A DNA stretch of 64,000 bases from positions 5,181,501-5,245,500 of the forward strand of contig JALGQZ010000013.1 of the NCBI GenBank assembly GCA_023105745.1, given 5' to 3'. Position numbers and translations under genes: made by a program. The DNA comes from Austropuccinia psidii. Its lineage: Eukaryota; Basidiomycota; Pucciniomycetes; Pucciniales; Sphaerophragmiaceae. Positions 42,683-54,264 of this stretch are shown in pieces. The notes beneath the pieces are model-generated. The model was not told the DNA's origin. It saw only the letters and a program-made list of their open reading frames with translations, and searched no databases. Numbering within the stretch: the first letter of the stretch is position 1; every line of letters starts with the position of its first letter.

Positions 42683-43837
42683 TTATTTAAATATGGTGTC
42701 AATCATCCTTTGGAAGTGGGCTAGTGCATTCTTGATGCCAAATGGCATTCTGGTGTACTCATATATGCCCATATGGCATATTATTCTGAGTAATTTCATG
42801 GAGTTTGGTTTAACTCCATTTTGGTGGAAGCCCTTCATACAATCCATCTTGGTTATGTATTTGGCTTTGGCCAGTTTATCCAAGGCATGAGGTATCCTTG
42901 GTATAGGGTACCTGTCTGCTTTTGTGTAGTTATTCAGAGCTCTGAAGTCTCCACACAATCTAGACTTGCCATCATGCCAGGTGATGAGGACAGGAGTGGT
43001 GATTTCCACTATTTCATTATGTCCAATCTTTCTGATAACATCCATGTCCAGGAGTTCATTGATATGTTTCTCAATTTCCTTCCTGGTTTCCAGACTTGCT
43101 GGATAAGGAGGTCTCCTCAGCATGGGTGGATAAGGCCTTTCCACATCCAGATATAGTCCTATATCATGGCCTTTGATCTTGCCTAATGGTTCTTCACCAA
43201 TAGAAAATGCTGGTCTATTCTTTCTCAGCATCTTCATTAAACTTAGTTTTTGTTTACTGGTGAGGGTAGTGCTAAACTGTCCCTCTCTGAATTCCTTCAG
43301 AAGTTCTTCTAGTGGGTCTTGAGAAGATATCTGGTATATATCAAGTGAGAATTTCTTTTCCTTGTTATTACCAATGGTTATGTGCCTATTTTTACTGTTG
43401 TAAATATCTATGCCATACATCCTCTGGTAATCTGTCCCCAGTAGGAACCCTTGGATGTGGGCATCATTAAGCACTACAAACTCTCGGTTGAGTCTGATAT
43501 TACCCTTCCTGTGGGGTATGATTATCTCTTTGATAATTGTCCCAATGGAAGTCATCTTCCCTGATGCACTCTTAAAGTTCTTTGCTTTAGTGGGCAAGAG
43601 CTGTATCTCCCAGTTTGGGAAGTGGTTATCCAGATAATCTCTGGCCACTATGGAGCAGTGTGCTCCACTGTCAATGATCAATGGATGTTGAGCATTGTCA
43701 ATACATACAGTCATTTTTGTGGCTGTTCCATGTATGTATGCCATTCTTTTAGTTGGTGTAACTAGGAATGTTTGTGCATCTTGTGTGTGTTTGCACAAGT
43801 TCTTGTTAGAAGTGTCCTGTGGAATGCCTGCTTCCAA
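42683..43837 (-). pseudogene. GypA-2 protease and reverse transcriptase
   Basis: The 384-residue frame has the protease IIDSGAHCSIVARDYLD, the RT fingers CGDFRALNNYTKADRYPIPR and FGIKNALAHFQRM. It ends at a stop just upstream of the catalytic box, which follows in a decayed stretch at 42425-42682 and reads YTDD in place of YIDD. Confidence 0.92.
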
Positions 43838-44093
43838 CTGTATGTCCTGGATTTCTAGTGGGGTTTACTCTTGGTATTCCACTAGAAATTCCTCTTGAGT
43901 CTTGATCATCATCAGATGGTTTTCTGATGGCATCACCCATAGAGTCTGATTCAGAATCCTCTGTTGGAGGTTCTTCCTCTGGGACTTTCTCAATGGCATA
44001 GACTTTTTTCTTTGCCTTTGGACAGTTGTTGGCATAGTGGTCTGTTGAACCACAATTGTGACAAGAATTCTTCTTCTTAGCCACTTCTGCCAC
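43806..44093 (-). pseudogene. GypA-2 Gag zinc knuckle and acidic linker
   Basis: The frame includes CHNCGSTDHYANNC (CX2CX4HX4C) followed by a Glu/Asp/Ser-rich linker. A shift near 43866 separates it from the protease frame. Confidence 0.88.
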
Positions 44094-44117
44094 TCTTTCT
44101 TTGGGTTTGTCTTTAAA

Positions 44118-44552
44118 CTATACCCTGAAAGGTTGTTTCTCTTTGAAACTGCTGCTCTTATATGGGGTTAACTTCCGTATATTAGTCCTTTTCCTTACGT
44201 CTTGTAAGGTGCTGGCTATGTCATCTAGAGTGCAATTTTGGTTGCATCTCCATTTTACTGCATGCTCTAGTTCTCCTGGCAGTTGTGTCAGAAGTTTATG
44301 ATTCCTCATTTGAATGTTCATTTGAGGATCAATGGCTTCAAGTCTTTTAGACTGTCTAAGACACCACTCATATGGATGTTTGTCCACAGAGTATTTGTCA
44401 TTTTCAAATGACATGGTCTTTTGCCATATCCAAGTTCCATTACTGTACTTTTGGATGATTTGACTCTTCCACCATGGCCAATTTCTTCTGCCATGGATTT
44501 CTTTCATTTCTGTGTACCATATACTTGCATGACCTTTAAATGCAGTATTCAA
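44118..44552 (-). pseudogene. GypA-2 Gag core
   Basis: The 144-residue segment has GRRNWPWWKSQIIQKYSNGT, then EWCLRQSKRLEAIDPQMNIQ. The CAA codon after WWKS shows what the TAA in GypA-1 was. Confidence 0.9.
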
Positions 44553-44729
44553 TCTAGCAGTAATCCAGTAATCTGGTATGCTTGGTACATCAATGAAGAG
44601 TCCATCAATATAATCTATGAGTTACATATGATCATATTCTCCTGATCCAGAGAGTTTGGGCCAGCTTGAGGCCTCAGGAAGCTGTTTCAAGGCTTCCTTC
44701 TCTGAATAAGACATGTCATCTCCATCCTG

Positions 44730-45923
44730 CTATTGTGATGGAGATCTTTCCTTATTCAACAACATGGCATCTGGTTTGATGTCATCTGGTTGATATGGAT
44801 TATCCATAACTTGGCCTTGTGGTTGGGGCTTCAAGCTATGGTAGGCATTAAACAATTTGTTAATGCCTTGATCCAGACACTCCCTGTCCCTTGTGCTGTG
44901 GTGTTGTTCTTCAAAGACTATATTCAGTCTTTTGTTGGTTTCTTCAGAAGCTTTGCTCAGTTGAGCATATCCTTCTTGAAGATTTTTAACTATCTGTTCC
45001 AAGCAGGCTTGAGTTTGTCTCATCCTCTCTTGGCCAGCTTCAATTTCTGCAAACTGCTTTGCAGATTGTTCAGCATATTGGGACATTTGTAACCACAGTG
45101 TATCACTGTTGATGTTACTCTCAGATGTGACAATGTTATTTTCAGTCTGAGTGGGGGTAATGTTTCTATTACTAGGACTACTGATTCTAGAGTGGTTTAC
45201 AACTACTTCTGGTTCTTGTGTACTTCTTTCACCAAATCTAACAGCTTCTGGATCATGGGGTCTGACTCTTTCCTCCTCTGGTTGAAGGAGGTTTTGTTCT
45301 TGCCCTTGTTTCCTTGTCTTCTCCTGGAAACTTCGTGGAATTGTGAAGAATGGTGACTCTTGGCAACTGATCTGCTGGTTTCTGAATGGTGTGAAGCCAC
45401 TGGAGAGCTGATTTGGCCTGCTCCTTGTGAACCTGAAGGAATCTGAGTAGGCCCTGTCTGGGTCAACCGTTCTTCTATAGCTAGGATAGTGGCTTGATTC
45501 TCCCTTATCCTCTGTGCCCTTGCCTCCAGTAGTCTGTGCTGCCTGGTAGGATTCCAACCCTTGGTGATTTCCATAAGGTCTTTGAAGTCTATCTCTTTGA
45601 GACAGATCTTCTGGCAACTTGATCCCAGTTCTTCCCAGTGAGATGCTAGGTTGAACCTCTTGTTGTCCATGCTCCATTGAAATAAATCTTTGAGGAGTTG
45701 GTGGATCTGAAGAACTTGATCCATATCCTTCCAGTCCTCTGGTTTGAGGTTTCTGTTGAATTGGAGTGTGAATGGCAAGGTTGATATTTTCTCCCTCATT
45801 GTTTTGCCATCCATCACTGTGTCCAAGGTGTGTTCTTTCAGGTCTTCTGGTTCTGGACAATCCTTCTCTGTCCTCTGGCTGGTTCCTTTGGCAGCCAAGG
45901 TCTCTGAGGTATGCAGGGGACAT
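44730..45923 (-). pseudogene. GypA-2 Gag, N-terminal part overlapping the accessory frame
   Basis: The 397-residue frame starts at ATG 45923 inside intron 2, as in GypA-1, and shares the Arg/Gln/Ser-rich start and the LWLQMSQYAEQSAKQFAE helix. It stops at a TAG near 44730 where GypA-1 has TAC. For 45903-45203 it is read in parallel with accessory exon 3 in a different phase. Confidence 0.9.
45203..45903 (-). CDS. GypA-2 accessory protein, exon 3 (intact)
   Basis: The 701-nt exon starts after the intron 2 acceptor (45904) and is open to its stop at 45203. It encodes the same charged helical region as GypA-1 and a longer basic C-terminus (RRRQGNKGKNKTSFNQRRKE...LDLVKEVHKNQK). Spliced to exon 2 and the split ATG it gives 333 residues. 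It is remarkable that this frame is intact while the overlapping Gag-Pol is broken downstream. Confidence 0.68.
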
Positions 45924-45971
45924 ATCAGTGTTTGCAAGCAGTCAAAAACTTTATGTTCTTAGGGTATTTAC

Positions 45972-46271
45972 CTTTGACTGTGCCTGGTACAAATTTGTTA
46001 TCTGCTGATTTGGGCAGTTTGCCTTTGGAGGTTACAACTGGGTTAATAATTGTAATCTTCCCTGTACAAGTGGTTAAGGTTGGTTTACCTTGTATTGAAG
46101 CAGCGTTTCGTGGTTTTCTACTCCTCTGAGTGGCTATTGGTGTCCACTTTTTGGCTGTAATGAGGCCTTCACTAAGTCTCTTTCCTTTTCCCTTGCTGCC
46201 CTCTGGTTCTGAGGGTGTCACTGGTATGTTGGCCTGTGACTGGGTTTCAAGTGGTATGAAGTTTTCTTCCA
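45972..46271 (-). CDS. GypA-2 accessory protein, exon 2
   Basis: The 300-nt exon matches GypA-1 exon 2 (EENFIPLETQSQANIPVTPS). The intron 1 acceptor is GATTCAG|TGG (46272/46271) and the donor is ACAA|GTAAGT (46818/46817). The ATG is again created by splicing. The intron 2 donor AAAG|GTAAAT is at 45972/45971. Confidence 0.66.
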
Positions 46272-46844
46272 CTGAATCAAACAGGAAAAAGAGGACTTAT
46301 GTAAGTTAAGACCTCTTAAAAGGCTGGTTTTGCACGTCTAAGAATGGCCTCTGGGCTTGTATATTATTACAATATGCCCTTGTATGATGACAATGTAATT
46401 GAATTAACAATTCCACGTCAAAAATACCGCTTACTGATATGTGGTATACTGTTTGTATGCCAATATCTTACAGAGTAATTGTATTTAGCAAGTATAATCT
46501 CTCAAAAGATGGTGTATTACAGGGTAATTGAGTTAACAATGTGCCCAAACACACCTCAACTGTTGGTTTATCAGTATGAGCTGTCTCAATTCAATTAAGA
46601 ATCAGGACTGTATTAGTCGCTTAAAGTGTTTTTATATACAAAACACGCCAAAAATACTGGTCTTGTGGTTATTAGCCACTTGAAAAATACTCTTTAAATA
46701 TGAGTATAATTTAAAATTTTGAAAGAAAATATATATAAAATATATTTTTAAAAAATAAATGACGCCTAAAAAAGATGAAACAGGTTTCAATAAATGATAA
46801 AAAAGAGAAAAACTTACTTGTAAGGGTCCCAAATAAGTTAAAAA

Positions 46845-46860
46845 CATGGCCAGGCCCCCA
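46845..46860 (-). promoter_or_regulatory. GypA-2 primer-binding-site candidate
   Basis: On the minus strand TGGGGGCCTGGCCATG differs from GypA-1 and GypB-1 at one position (CGTG to CATG). Confidence 0.6.
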
Positions 46861-46863
46861 AAA

Positions 46864-48301
46864 TGTCAGGCTGAGTCTATGATGAGAGTATTAAAAAGTG
46901 TTTGCAACTCTTAACTATAACTGTGACACGGTGAATAAGGATTCAATAGAGTTTTATAAGAGATAAAGATGGTTTAATTTAATAATAAGAGGGCTTTACT
47001 ATAATAAATATAGTGGTGGTGAGCGCTGTTGAAAGCCCTGGCTGCAGCTTTACCTGTTGGGTTACAATAATAAAGACTACAATACTTTAAAGTAAGAGTA
47101 TACTTGGTTATTACCCAAGAGTAAAACTGTTTTTGAAAGTTTACTACATAGGGTATTCAAGAGAAGGATGAGGAAACAATTCTGGCTGTGAAAAGCCTCC
47201 TTTTTATCCTGAAATGGGGTGGAAAGGGTGCTAGACCTTTCCACGTAGAGGAAGTGAAAATTTTTCACTCTCTAGTACTGGCTTGTGGCTTGCAAACAGC
47301 CTGTATAACTTGTATTGGGCTCAGATGTGGTTTTGAAACCACATCTGGGCGGTTTTCTTCAATACAGGGTGAAAATTTTCATCTGGGGACCTCACAGCCT
47401 GATTCTGACGTGTATGACACGTAGAATGCTGTACAGAAACTGTATGGGACCCCAGTATTTACTGACATATGAGGTATGGAAGTAAAAACATGCTTCTTTG
47501 TCTATTTGACACCTCATATTCATGGTTAAGGGATATTATCCCATGGTAAGGCTGTATATGACAGCAGGTGGGATTTTGACCTTAAAACAGCCATAACTTT
47601 GTCAATTCTTGAGATATCAACCTCAAAATTGGCTCTGTGTGTAGCCCTGTATGTGCTCTACACAATGGTACCTCATTTGATATGGGTATCATTAAATATG
47701 GCAAAGTTATCCCATGTACAAGATTTTGTACATTTGCGTGTTTTTAGGCAAAAAGCTGTATTGAGCTTGTTTGCCCCATAAATTCTGCAGTAGTTGAGAT
47801 ATGGGGAAGTGGATAACACCATCAGATAGCCCTGATTGTGCTCTTTCCATAAAGACCCCACTTTAAGTATCCCACACTAAAACTGTAGAAGCTAGATGAG
47901 AGGTCAATGTTTTGTTCATCCTTATTTGGCCTGAAATTGGCCATAAATCGAGTAATATTGGTGCTAGCTCAGTTTTGCTGGTACCATTGGATAGCCCTGG
48001 CTTAGAGCTTCATTTTGAATACCCATTTGATGGGGTTAAGCCTCTCCTTCTAGATTTCAGATGAGAGGTGAAAATTAAGGTTTATGCTCAGCAATAGCTT
48101 TGAGCAGGAATAACTTTGTTATTTCTTGTCCTATGGTGATGGGACTTATATTTTCAGAAAGGGGTGAGTTTCCTCTTTCTTTTGATACCTTTTTAGCTAA
48201 TTTGGCTCAGCTCCATGTTTTGGTGCTATCTTGGCTATACCATTGGTTTATGGTATTTTGGCTGTCATGCTTGTGCTCTGGTTTTGAGTCACAGGGTGAC
48301 A
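46864..48301 (-). repeat. GypA-2 5' LTR
   Basis: The 1438-bp copy runs TGTCAGGC to GGGTGACA, with the hairpin near 47308-47372 and the TATA-like ATAAAAAGGAGG block (minus strand) near 47199-47210. Confidence 0.94.
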
Positions 48302-48810
48302 GCTCTATTCCCTCTTTCTGATACCGAGTTTTGCTGTGGTGAGTCTGGAGCTGTGAACTCCATTCTTATTCCTTCTTTGTAGATAAATTCTTGGACATCT
48401 CCTCATACATATTCTCCACCATTGTCACTTACCATTACTTTAACAGGTTTGTTTTGAGTTGTTTTAACCTGATTAACGTAATTTTTGATTGCTTCACATG
48501 TTTCTGACTTGTTTTTAAGGATATACATGGCTTTAAATCTTGAAAAATCATTGGAAAATTTCAAATAGTATTGGCCTCCGCCAATGGTTGAGGGAGATAT
48601 TTTTCCTGATAAGTCCGAATGAACTGTATGTCCAGCATAAGGTGCTTTTCTTAATTTGCCTTTGTATGGCAGTTGGTGAGATTTCCCAACAGCGCAGGCT
48701 TTGCAAAAAGGTGGATTCTTTACTTGCAGGAACATATGTCTGAGTACTACATTGTTGGGATGTCCAGCTCCATTATGTAGGGTACATTCAGAAATCTTGG
48801 ACACATGCAA
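48302..48810 (-). pseudogene. CopB integrase zinc region and catalytic core
   Basis: The frame from 48810 (135 residues) has LHNGAGHPNNVVLRHM and FCKACAVGKSHQ (zinc region), HSDLSGKISPS (first Asp) and VMVSDNGGEYV (second Asp). After a stop near 48403 the sequence continues with a segment around the catalytic Glu (SERGN) up to the GypA-2 insertion. Confidence 0.9.
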
Positions 48811-48813
48811 TTG

Positions 48814-49176
48814 CTAAACCTTGGTTAATGAGATATTTAAGTGGAACATATTGTCTTTGACATACCCATCCATAAGGGTAAAGTCTCCTTTTCTAATTGA
48901 GAATTGATCATTTGGTAGTTTCTTGATAAGGAAACCATGTTTCCACAGCTTCCCCATACTAATTAGGTTTTCCTTAATGTTGGGGACATATATGCATTTG
49001 AGAGTGATGATTTTCCCTTGGTATACAAAAGATAAATCACCACTTCCCAAAGAAGCAATGTATGATCCATTGGCTGTTTCTACTCTAAAATATCCCTCTT
49101 TAAGGTTACGAAACGAGTCTAGAGATCCTACCATATGGCAAGAGGCGGCAGAATCAAGATAGAAGGAAGCGTCCAA
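48814..49176 (-). pseudogene. CopB protease
   Basis: The frame shows FYLDSAASCHMVGSLDSF, a Copia protease with the active site D-S-A in place of the usual D-S/T-G, then IYVPNIKENLISMGKLWKHG. It ends at a TAG (probably CAG) that separates it from the integrase frame. Confidence 0.9.
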
Positions 49177-49344
49177 AGAATTACTGCTAGCCTTAAAGGC
49201 TTTGTAAAATTTAACTACAGGACTTTCATTATCGGATGAATCACTATCCTTAAATGGTGTGGTTTTAGTATGTTTGACCTTTTCGGACTTGTCAAATGAG
49301 TTCTTTTTTCCTTTCTTTTTCTTTAACTGACAGCAGTCCTCAGC

Positions 49345-50079
49345 TCAGTTCTTTGTGAGTGGATTGTGTACTTCATTTTTACAGAATGGTCCTCTTTTGT
49401 TGAAGAAAGCGCTTTCATTCTTGATGTGGTTGCTGGAAGTGTTTAATGAGTTGCCACTGTCTCGGATATAGTCATTGATCTTTTCTATTATTTTATCTGT
49501 AAGTAGGGGTCTCTGTTCATAGATCAGGTGGTTTAACCCGTCATATCCCTGAGATAGTTTGCTTACTATGATTTCGGCACGCAATTTGTCAGAGATGTCT
49601 ACTACTGATGATGTAGTAGGGTTGCCAACCCTGATACCGACTGAGTTCAGAGACATTAATTGTATTCTTAATTTGCTTATGAAGTTGTTAATTACATTGT
49701 CCTTGAAGTTTATTGAAAGTAGGTTACAAAAGACCCTAGCCTGATTTGTGCTTTGATTGGACTGATAGTAGTTGATTATTACGTTATACAATGCAATGGG
49801 GTCTTTCTCATTGTTCCTTTTAAGAAACTTTGCACGATTATTTGTGTTCAGGGATTGAAAGATCACACCTACTGCCTTTTGCTTTTGTTCACAGTATTCA
49901 AGGTGTAAATCCCCTCTGTCCTCAGCAGGAGGGGACATATCACCGTCAACATAGTCTAAAAATCCTATGAAGAAAACGTACGCTTGGAATGAAGCATGCC
50001 AGTTGGTGTAGTTGTTGTCCGAGAGCATGGGAATGCCATTTCTGGAAGCAGCAGATCCGGTTTGCGCGTCTGGGCCCAT
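49345..50079 (-). pseudogene. CopB Gag, starting inside the primer-binding site
   Basis: The 244-residue frame starts at ATG 50079, five bases after the LTR. It has SDNNYTNWHASFQAYVFFIG and a UBN2-like capsid core, then the rust-type zinc motif beginning FCKNEVHNPLT, cut by a TGA that is probably a decayed CGA. Further pieces up to the protease stay in the same frame (about 49177-49344). Confidence 0.92.
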
Positions 50080-50083
50080 AACC
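50069..50083 (-). promoter_or_regulatory. CopB primer-binding site, initiator tRNA-Met anticodon-arm type
   Basis: On the minus strand GGTTATGGGCCCAGA directly follows the LTR. Its complement TCTGGGCCCATAACC contains TGGGCCCATAACC, the anticodon arm of eukaryotic initiator tRNA-Met. Drosophila copia uses the same internal (half-tRNA) priming. The Gag ATG is inside this site. Confidence 0.75.
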
Positions 50084-50540
50084 TATGAAAGTGCAACAAA
50101 CCTGAATGACAAGGTATCAATACCTTTGATTAGAATAAGCAAGGAGGAAAAGTAGAGATGACGAGCACACCTAGAGAGGTGTAAGATACAAAAATGGTTA
50201 AGAGTCAATGGTATTGCATGTTCAATAGGTCTGACAGAACCAACCTGAATGATAAGGTATTAATACCTTTGATTAGAATAAGCAAGGAAGAACAGTAGAG
50301 ACAATGAGCACACCTAGAGAGGTGTAAGATACAAAAATGGTTAAGAGTCAATGGGTGAATGGAACAAGTGCCATTGACTATATTTATGTTGTGGGAAATA
50401 ACTGAATACATGATTTAGCTATGCGATAATATTTTTGTATCTATGATAGAGCCTTTTTGTATCTACCGTCTAAGAGTGCCTTTTGATTTTGGAAGAGGAT
50501 TTGCCTCTTCTCTTATTTCTTTCTAATATCATATTCAATA
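50084..50540 (-). repeat. CopB 5' LTR (intact)
   Basis: The 457-bp LTR contains two copies of a roughly 143-bp unit (starting about 50099 and 50242). It pairs with 30387-30492 plus 36026-36444 and is followed by the CACAC TSD. Confidence 0.93.
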
Positions 50541-51846
50541 CACACAAGGAAAGTTCTTTTACAAACTGTCGCAACCATAGTACCTCAGTGCTTAAGTCCG
50601 TTAAAGCCTTGTACTCCGCCTCTGCTGTAGACAGGGAGACCGAAGGTTGCTTGTGGGTCTTCCAGATAACCAGGAAGTCCTTGAAGGATATCACAAAACC
50701 AGTGATTGAGCGCCGTGTCTGCCTACAATTTCCCCAATCGGCATCTGAGTAGGCACAGAGACCACCAACTCCATGAGCCATGTAATGCAGACTGTAATCA
50801 ACAGTACCCCTAAGATAGCGCAGTACGTGAAGAAAAGCATTCCAGTGATGAATCCCAGGTTTTTTGAGGAACTGAGATAGGAAACTGACAGCAAAGGAAA
50901 TGTCTGGTCGCGTGGGCACACTGAGATAGTTCAAACTGCCCACTGCACTTCTATAATTGGTATTCAAGGCTTCAAATCGACTGCACTCCTTCGGATTACT
51001 TTCTTCCAGGTGAGTGTTTGGAACCATTGGTGTCATCATTGGCTTGCATTCGCTCCTGCCATACAGTGCCAGTACTGATTCCGCATAATGGGCTTGAGAT
51101 AGGATTACACTATTGTCAGAGTGGATCAATTTGATACCTAGCATTTGGTCAGCTTTTCCAAGGTCTTTCACCTCAAATTCTTTCTTGATGTCCTCCTTGA
51201 AAGAGAATAGATCGCTTCCAAAGACTGTGATGTCGTAAACATGAAAAAAGAGCCAGATTGGAGGATGAGTTTTTCGAAAGAATACACATGGATCAGAGAT
51301 GGAGGCATTGAAGCCCAAGCCCTCAAGCCAAGAGGTCAACCTTTTGTACCAGCCAAGAGGAGCCTGCTTGAGTCCGTATATAGGCTTTTTAAGTCTTAGA
51401 CAATGGGTCTTTCTGCACATTTGGAGTCCTTGAGGGATTGATAGATAGACTTTCTCATCCAACGGTGCATTCAGAAAGGCACTTTGAATTTCTAGCTGCT
51501 GGAAGTCCAAATTGTGGGCTGCTGAGAATGCAATTAATGTTTGCAGAGAATGAAGACAACCGGTAGGTGCAAAGGTCTTTAAGTAGTCCTGCCCAAATTT
51601 TTGTGAAAAACCTTGAGCAAATAATCTTGCTTTGTACTCAATGACTTCATTCAATTCATTGCGCTTTTGCCTAAAGACCCACGTGGTTCCAGCCAGATTG
51701 AAGTCCTTCTCCAGAGGAATTACATCCCCGACTTCTAGTTTCTGCATGGCATTCAATTCTCGACGAATTGCCTCTAACCAAAAAGAGGATTTGCTCCCAG
51801 AGATAGCCTTTGAATAGGAGATTGGGTCAGTTGTGCCAGATGGCAC
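50541..51846 (-). pseudogene. CopD reverse transcriptase and RNase H
   Basis: The long frame covers RT (AGTTWVFRQKRNELNEVIEY, LEIQSAFLNAPLDEKVYLSI, KPIYGLKQAPLGWYKR) and RNase H (YSDADWGNCRQTRRSITGF, SLSTAEAEYKALTDL). The catalytic box reads FFHVYDITVF, with the first Asp of HVDD changed to Tyr, so the enzyme is dead. The coding part of CopD ends at the CACAC flank; the last residues of the open frame below 50541 are CopB LTR. It continues at 30386. Confidence 0.92.
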
Positions 51847-52212
51847 AAAAGCCTTGGGTCTTCTCGAGTAAGGTAATATATTCTTGGAAGCTATGTCACC
51901 TTGTATTACTGTAGGGTGTCAAGGGCCAATAACCTTTCTCCTGCAATGGTTCTTGGGATGACAGGGATTTGGATTTTCAGAGATTTTAGGAGCCTGCTCA
52001 ACAGAGGGTGAGGAGTCCAAATGACAAACGTCACTTGTATCATTAATGTGTTCAGGTTCGATGTATTCACAATCAAAGAATGCTTCATTGTTCTCTTTAT
52101 TGATATCTACCCATCTGGAACAATCATGGATTTCAGGGTTTGCAGCAAGGGAGGGAAAACTGTCTTCAACGGATAATGCGTGCCTTGTGATTATTACTGC
52201 CTTGTCTCTTAT
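51847..52212 (-). pseudogene. CopD integrase-RT linker in broken frames
   Basis: This low-complexity linker region on the minus strand is expected between integrase and RT. Short frames and several stops are seen, with no separate gene. Confidence 0.5.
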
Positions 52213-52599
52213 TCAAAGAATTGTGTAGGCTGAGTTATCATTGATGAAGCCTAGTAAGATGCCTTCTTCACTTGTTGGGGATAACTTCCATTCTCTTCTA
52301 TTCTTGTGCACCAGAATGAAGGCCTTGAAGCCAAAGGTTTTCAGGCTTTTGATTCGACTGGGCTTTGAAGACGATGCCCAAAAAGGTGATAGATTGTCTC
52401 TAGATGGAGTGGGCATCAAGTTTGATAAGAACAAAGCAGTATTCACTGCTCCAGCCCAGTATGACCTGGGCAACTTTGAAGTCAGCAACAAGCATCTTGC
52501 CTTATTGAGTATGGTACAATTTGCACGTTCAGCAAAACCATTGTGTTCAGGAGTTGAGGTTGGTGCAAATAGGTGAACAAAGCCGCAGGATGCAGCCAA
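52213..52599 (-). pseudogene. CopD integrase, C-terminal part
   Basis: The 128-residue frame has FAPTSTPEHNGFAERANCTI (catalytic Glu), LNKARCLLLTSKLPRSYWAG and IKSLKTFGFKAFILVHKN, then ILLGFINDNSAYTIL, all standard Copia integrase signatures. Confidence 0.9.
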
Positions 52600-52674
52600 T
52601 TCTGCGAAGTTTTTATTTTCAAATTCACCACCTCTATTGCTAACAAGTTTTTTTATTTTAAGAGAGTGAAAGTT

Positions 52675-53355
52675 TTAAGCGTAAATTTTCCATTCCACAA
52701 ATTCTTTGAATGCTTCATCCTTTGTCTTTAAAAATTTGACAAATTTAAAAGCAGTAAATTGGTCAACTATAGTCATAAAATAATGATATCCACTGTTTGA
52801 TTGTGGCGTGATCGGTCCAACTAGATCTATGTGTACGCATTCAAGAGGTTTGTAGACCTTTTCAAAACCACTGGAGAAAGGTAAAAGAGTTGATTTACCC
52901 ATCATGCATGTTTCGCACGTACTGGAGGAAGGTGGTAAGCCAAGAATTTTGATAGCTTGATTAGATGGATGCCCGAGTCTGCAATGCCAGATATCGCCAG
53001 TGGAAATGAGTGCCCTGGGTTCAGTGTGAACTAATGAAATTAAGCCATTAATGACTTGACCAGTCATTGTTGTATCATGGTTTATTATCATCTGGAATCT
53101 TTCTTCCGGAAGCTTCTCAATAGTACTTGAATCTTTGAGCAATTTTATCATACTAACAAGATTGTCAGAGATACGGGGAACATAAAGGAAGTTTTCTAGA
53201 TGTAACAATTTCCCATTTACGTGAAGATTGATAGATCCTCTCCCTTCAGCACTCAGGTTACTCGCAGGGTCACCAGTTGATATGACAAAAGGATTGCATT
53301 GTTCCAGACTGCCAAAAAATAAGCTTATTGTTGAACATATGATGTGTAGCAGCAC
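52675..53355 (-). pseudogene. CopD protease end, integrase zinc region and core start
   Basis: The 226-residue frame reads FLYVPRISDNLVSMIKLLKD (end of protease), WHCRLGHPSNQAIKIL and CETCMMGKST (zinc region), then ECVHIDLVGPITP (first Asp) and IVDQFTAFKFVKFLKTK. The second Asp region is lost in a decayed gap at 52600-52674. Confidence 0.9.
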
Positions 53356-53611
53356 TGTCTACGATGATTTTGCACAATGACTTTGAAGAACAAGTCATAA
53401 GTGCATGAGCAGCTGAGAGATCGGTTGACGGAGAGGAATTTGATCACTCATCCTTTTCATTTTTCTTTTTTGGTCATAAGTGTGGAGATTCAACATAGCA
53501 TCGATTAGGTTTGTGAGTGGTGTTAAGTGGGTTGTGTACTCCATTAGCACAGTAGTACACTAAACGGCTAGGATGATTTGAGCTGCTAGAAATCAGTGCT
53601 GTGCTCTGCTG
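53356..53611 (-). pseudogene. CopD Gag zinc motif and protease start in broken frames
   Basis: Pieces such as YYCANGVHNPLNTTHK and CKIIVDSAATHHMFNN (protease active site D-S-A) are readable on the minus strand between stops. Confidence 0.7.
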
Positions 53612-54031
53612 TTAATCCTTGTGAGCTTTTTGTTTTGATTCAAGATGCCTGGCATAATTTTGTAGCCGGTTAAGAGTGTTTGAGGGATTTTCGGCTTCTT
53701 CTGTACTCGTGGCTAAACTATCAGCTATATGATACATGCTTTTATGATCACATAATTTGCCAAGAATCATGTATGATAGTACATCAGGAGGAATTTTGAT
53801 GTTTACTGGGGAAATGTCAACAAGTGATTGTTGGCATTTTTTCATGAATTCATCCAGATTACCTTTGTAGGCAATAGACACCCAATTCATCACCACACGA
53901 CCACGATTTATTGCAGTTTTTGAGGCATACTTCTCATTTATCTTTTCCCAGAGGAGATGAGCATCTTCCATGGTCTCATTATCAACAAGCTCTATGAATA
54001 AGGAGGGATCTGGAGATGAAGCTGATAGCAT
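53612..54031 (-). pseudogene. CopD Gag, capsid core
   Basis: The 139-residue frame shows the UBN2-type core: DAHLLWEKINEKYASKTAIN, VSIAYKGNLDEFMKKCQQSL, LSYMILGKL and the ending LNRLQNYARHLESKQ. Confidence 0.88.
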
Positions 54032-54215
54032 CTTAGCTTGCTTTTTTTCATTTGTTGACGATGGCAGGTGTGGCTTCTGATGGGATACTAGTTAGGCAGA
54101 GGTCCAGCAGGTCTTTTGACCGCAAGTAAATTCGAGTATGTCTGTACCATTCACTATAGTTTGTCCTGTTCAATATGGGAATATTGCTATTGTCCTTGAA
54201 TTCCTTGTCTGACAT
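54032..54215 (-). pseudogene. CopD Gag, N-terminus
   Basis: From ATG 54215 the frame reads MSDKEFKDNSNIPILNRTNY, SEWYRHTRIYL and then hits a TGA. A one-base shift near 54050 joins it to 53612-54031. Confidence 0.8.
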
Positions 54216-54264
54216 TTGTTGTATTTAGGAGGTGTTGTCCACCGTATTGATGGTTCAATAGAGC

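Larger units (their letters stand above)
38623..48301 (-). mobile_element. GypA-2, full-length chromodomain Ty3/Gypsy element inside CopB integrase
   Basis: The 9679-bp minus-strand copy of the GypA family has LTRs 38623-40046 and 46864-48301. Structure and intron borders match GypA-1. Gag-Pol has several stops, but the overlapping accessory ORF is fully open (333 residues). Confidence 0.95.
30387..50540 (-). mobile_element. CopB, Ty1/Copia element nested in CopD and carrying two insertions
   Basis: The element runs from TATGAAAG to TTCAATA with a perfect CACAC TSD. Its termini are TA...TA rather than TG...CA. The left LTR is split by CopC and the integrase is split by GypA-2. Its own DNA is 30387-30492, 36026-38622 and 48302-50540. 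Pol has several stops and shifts. Confidence 0.94.
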
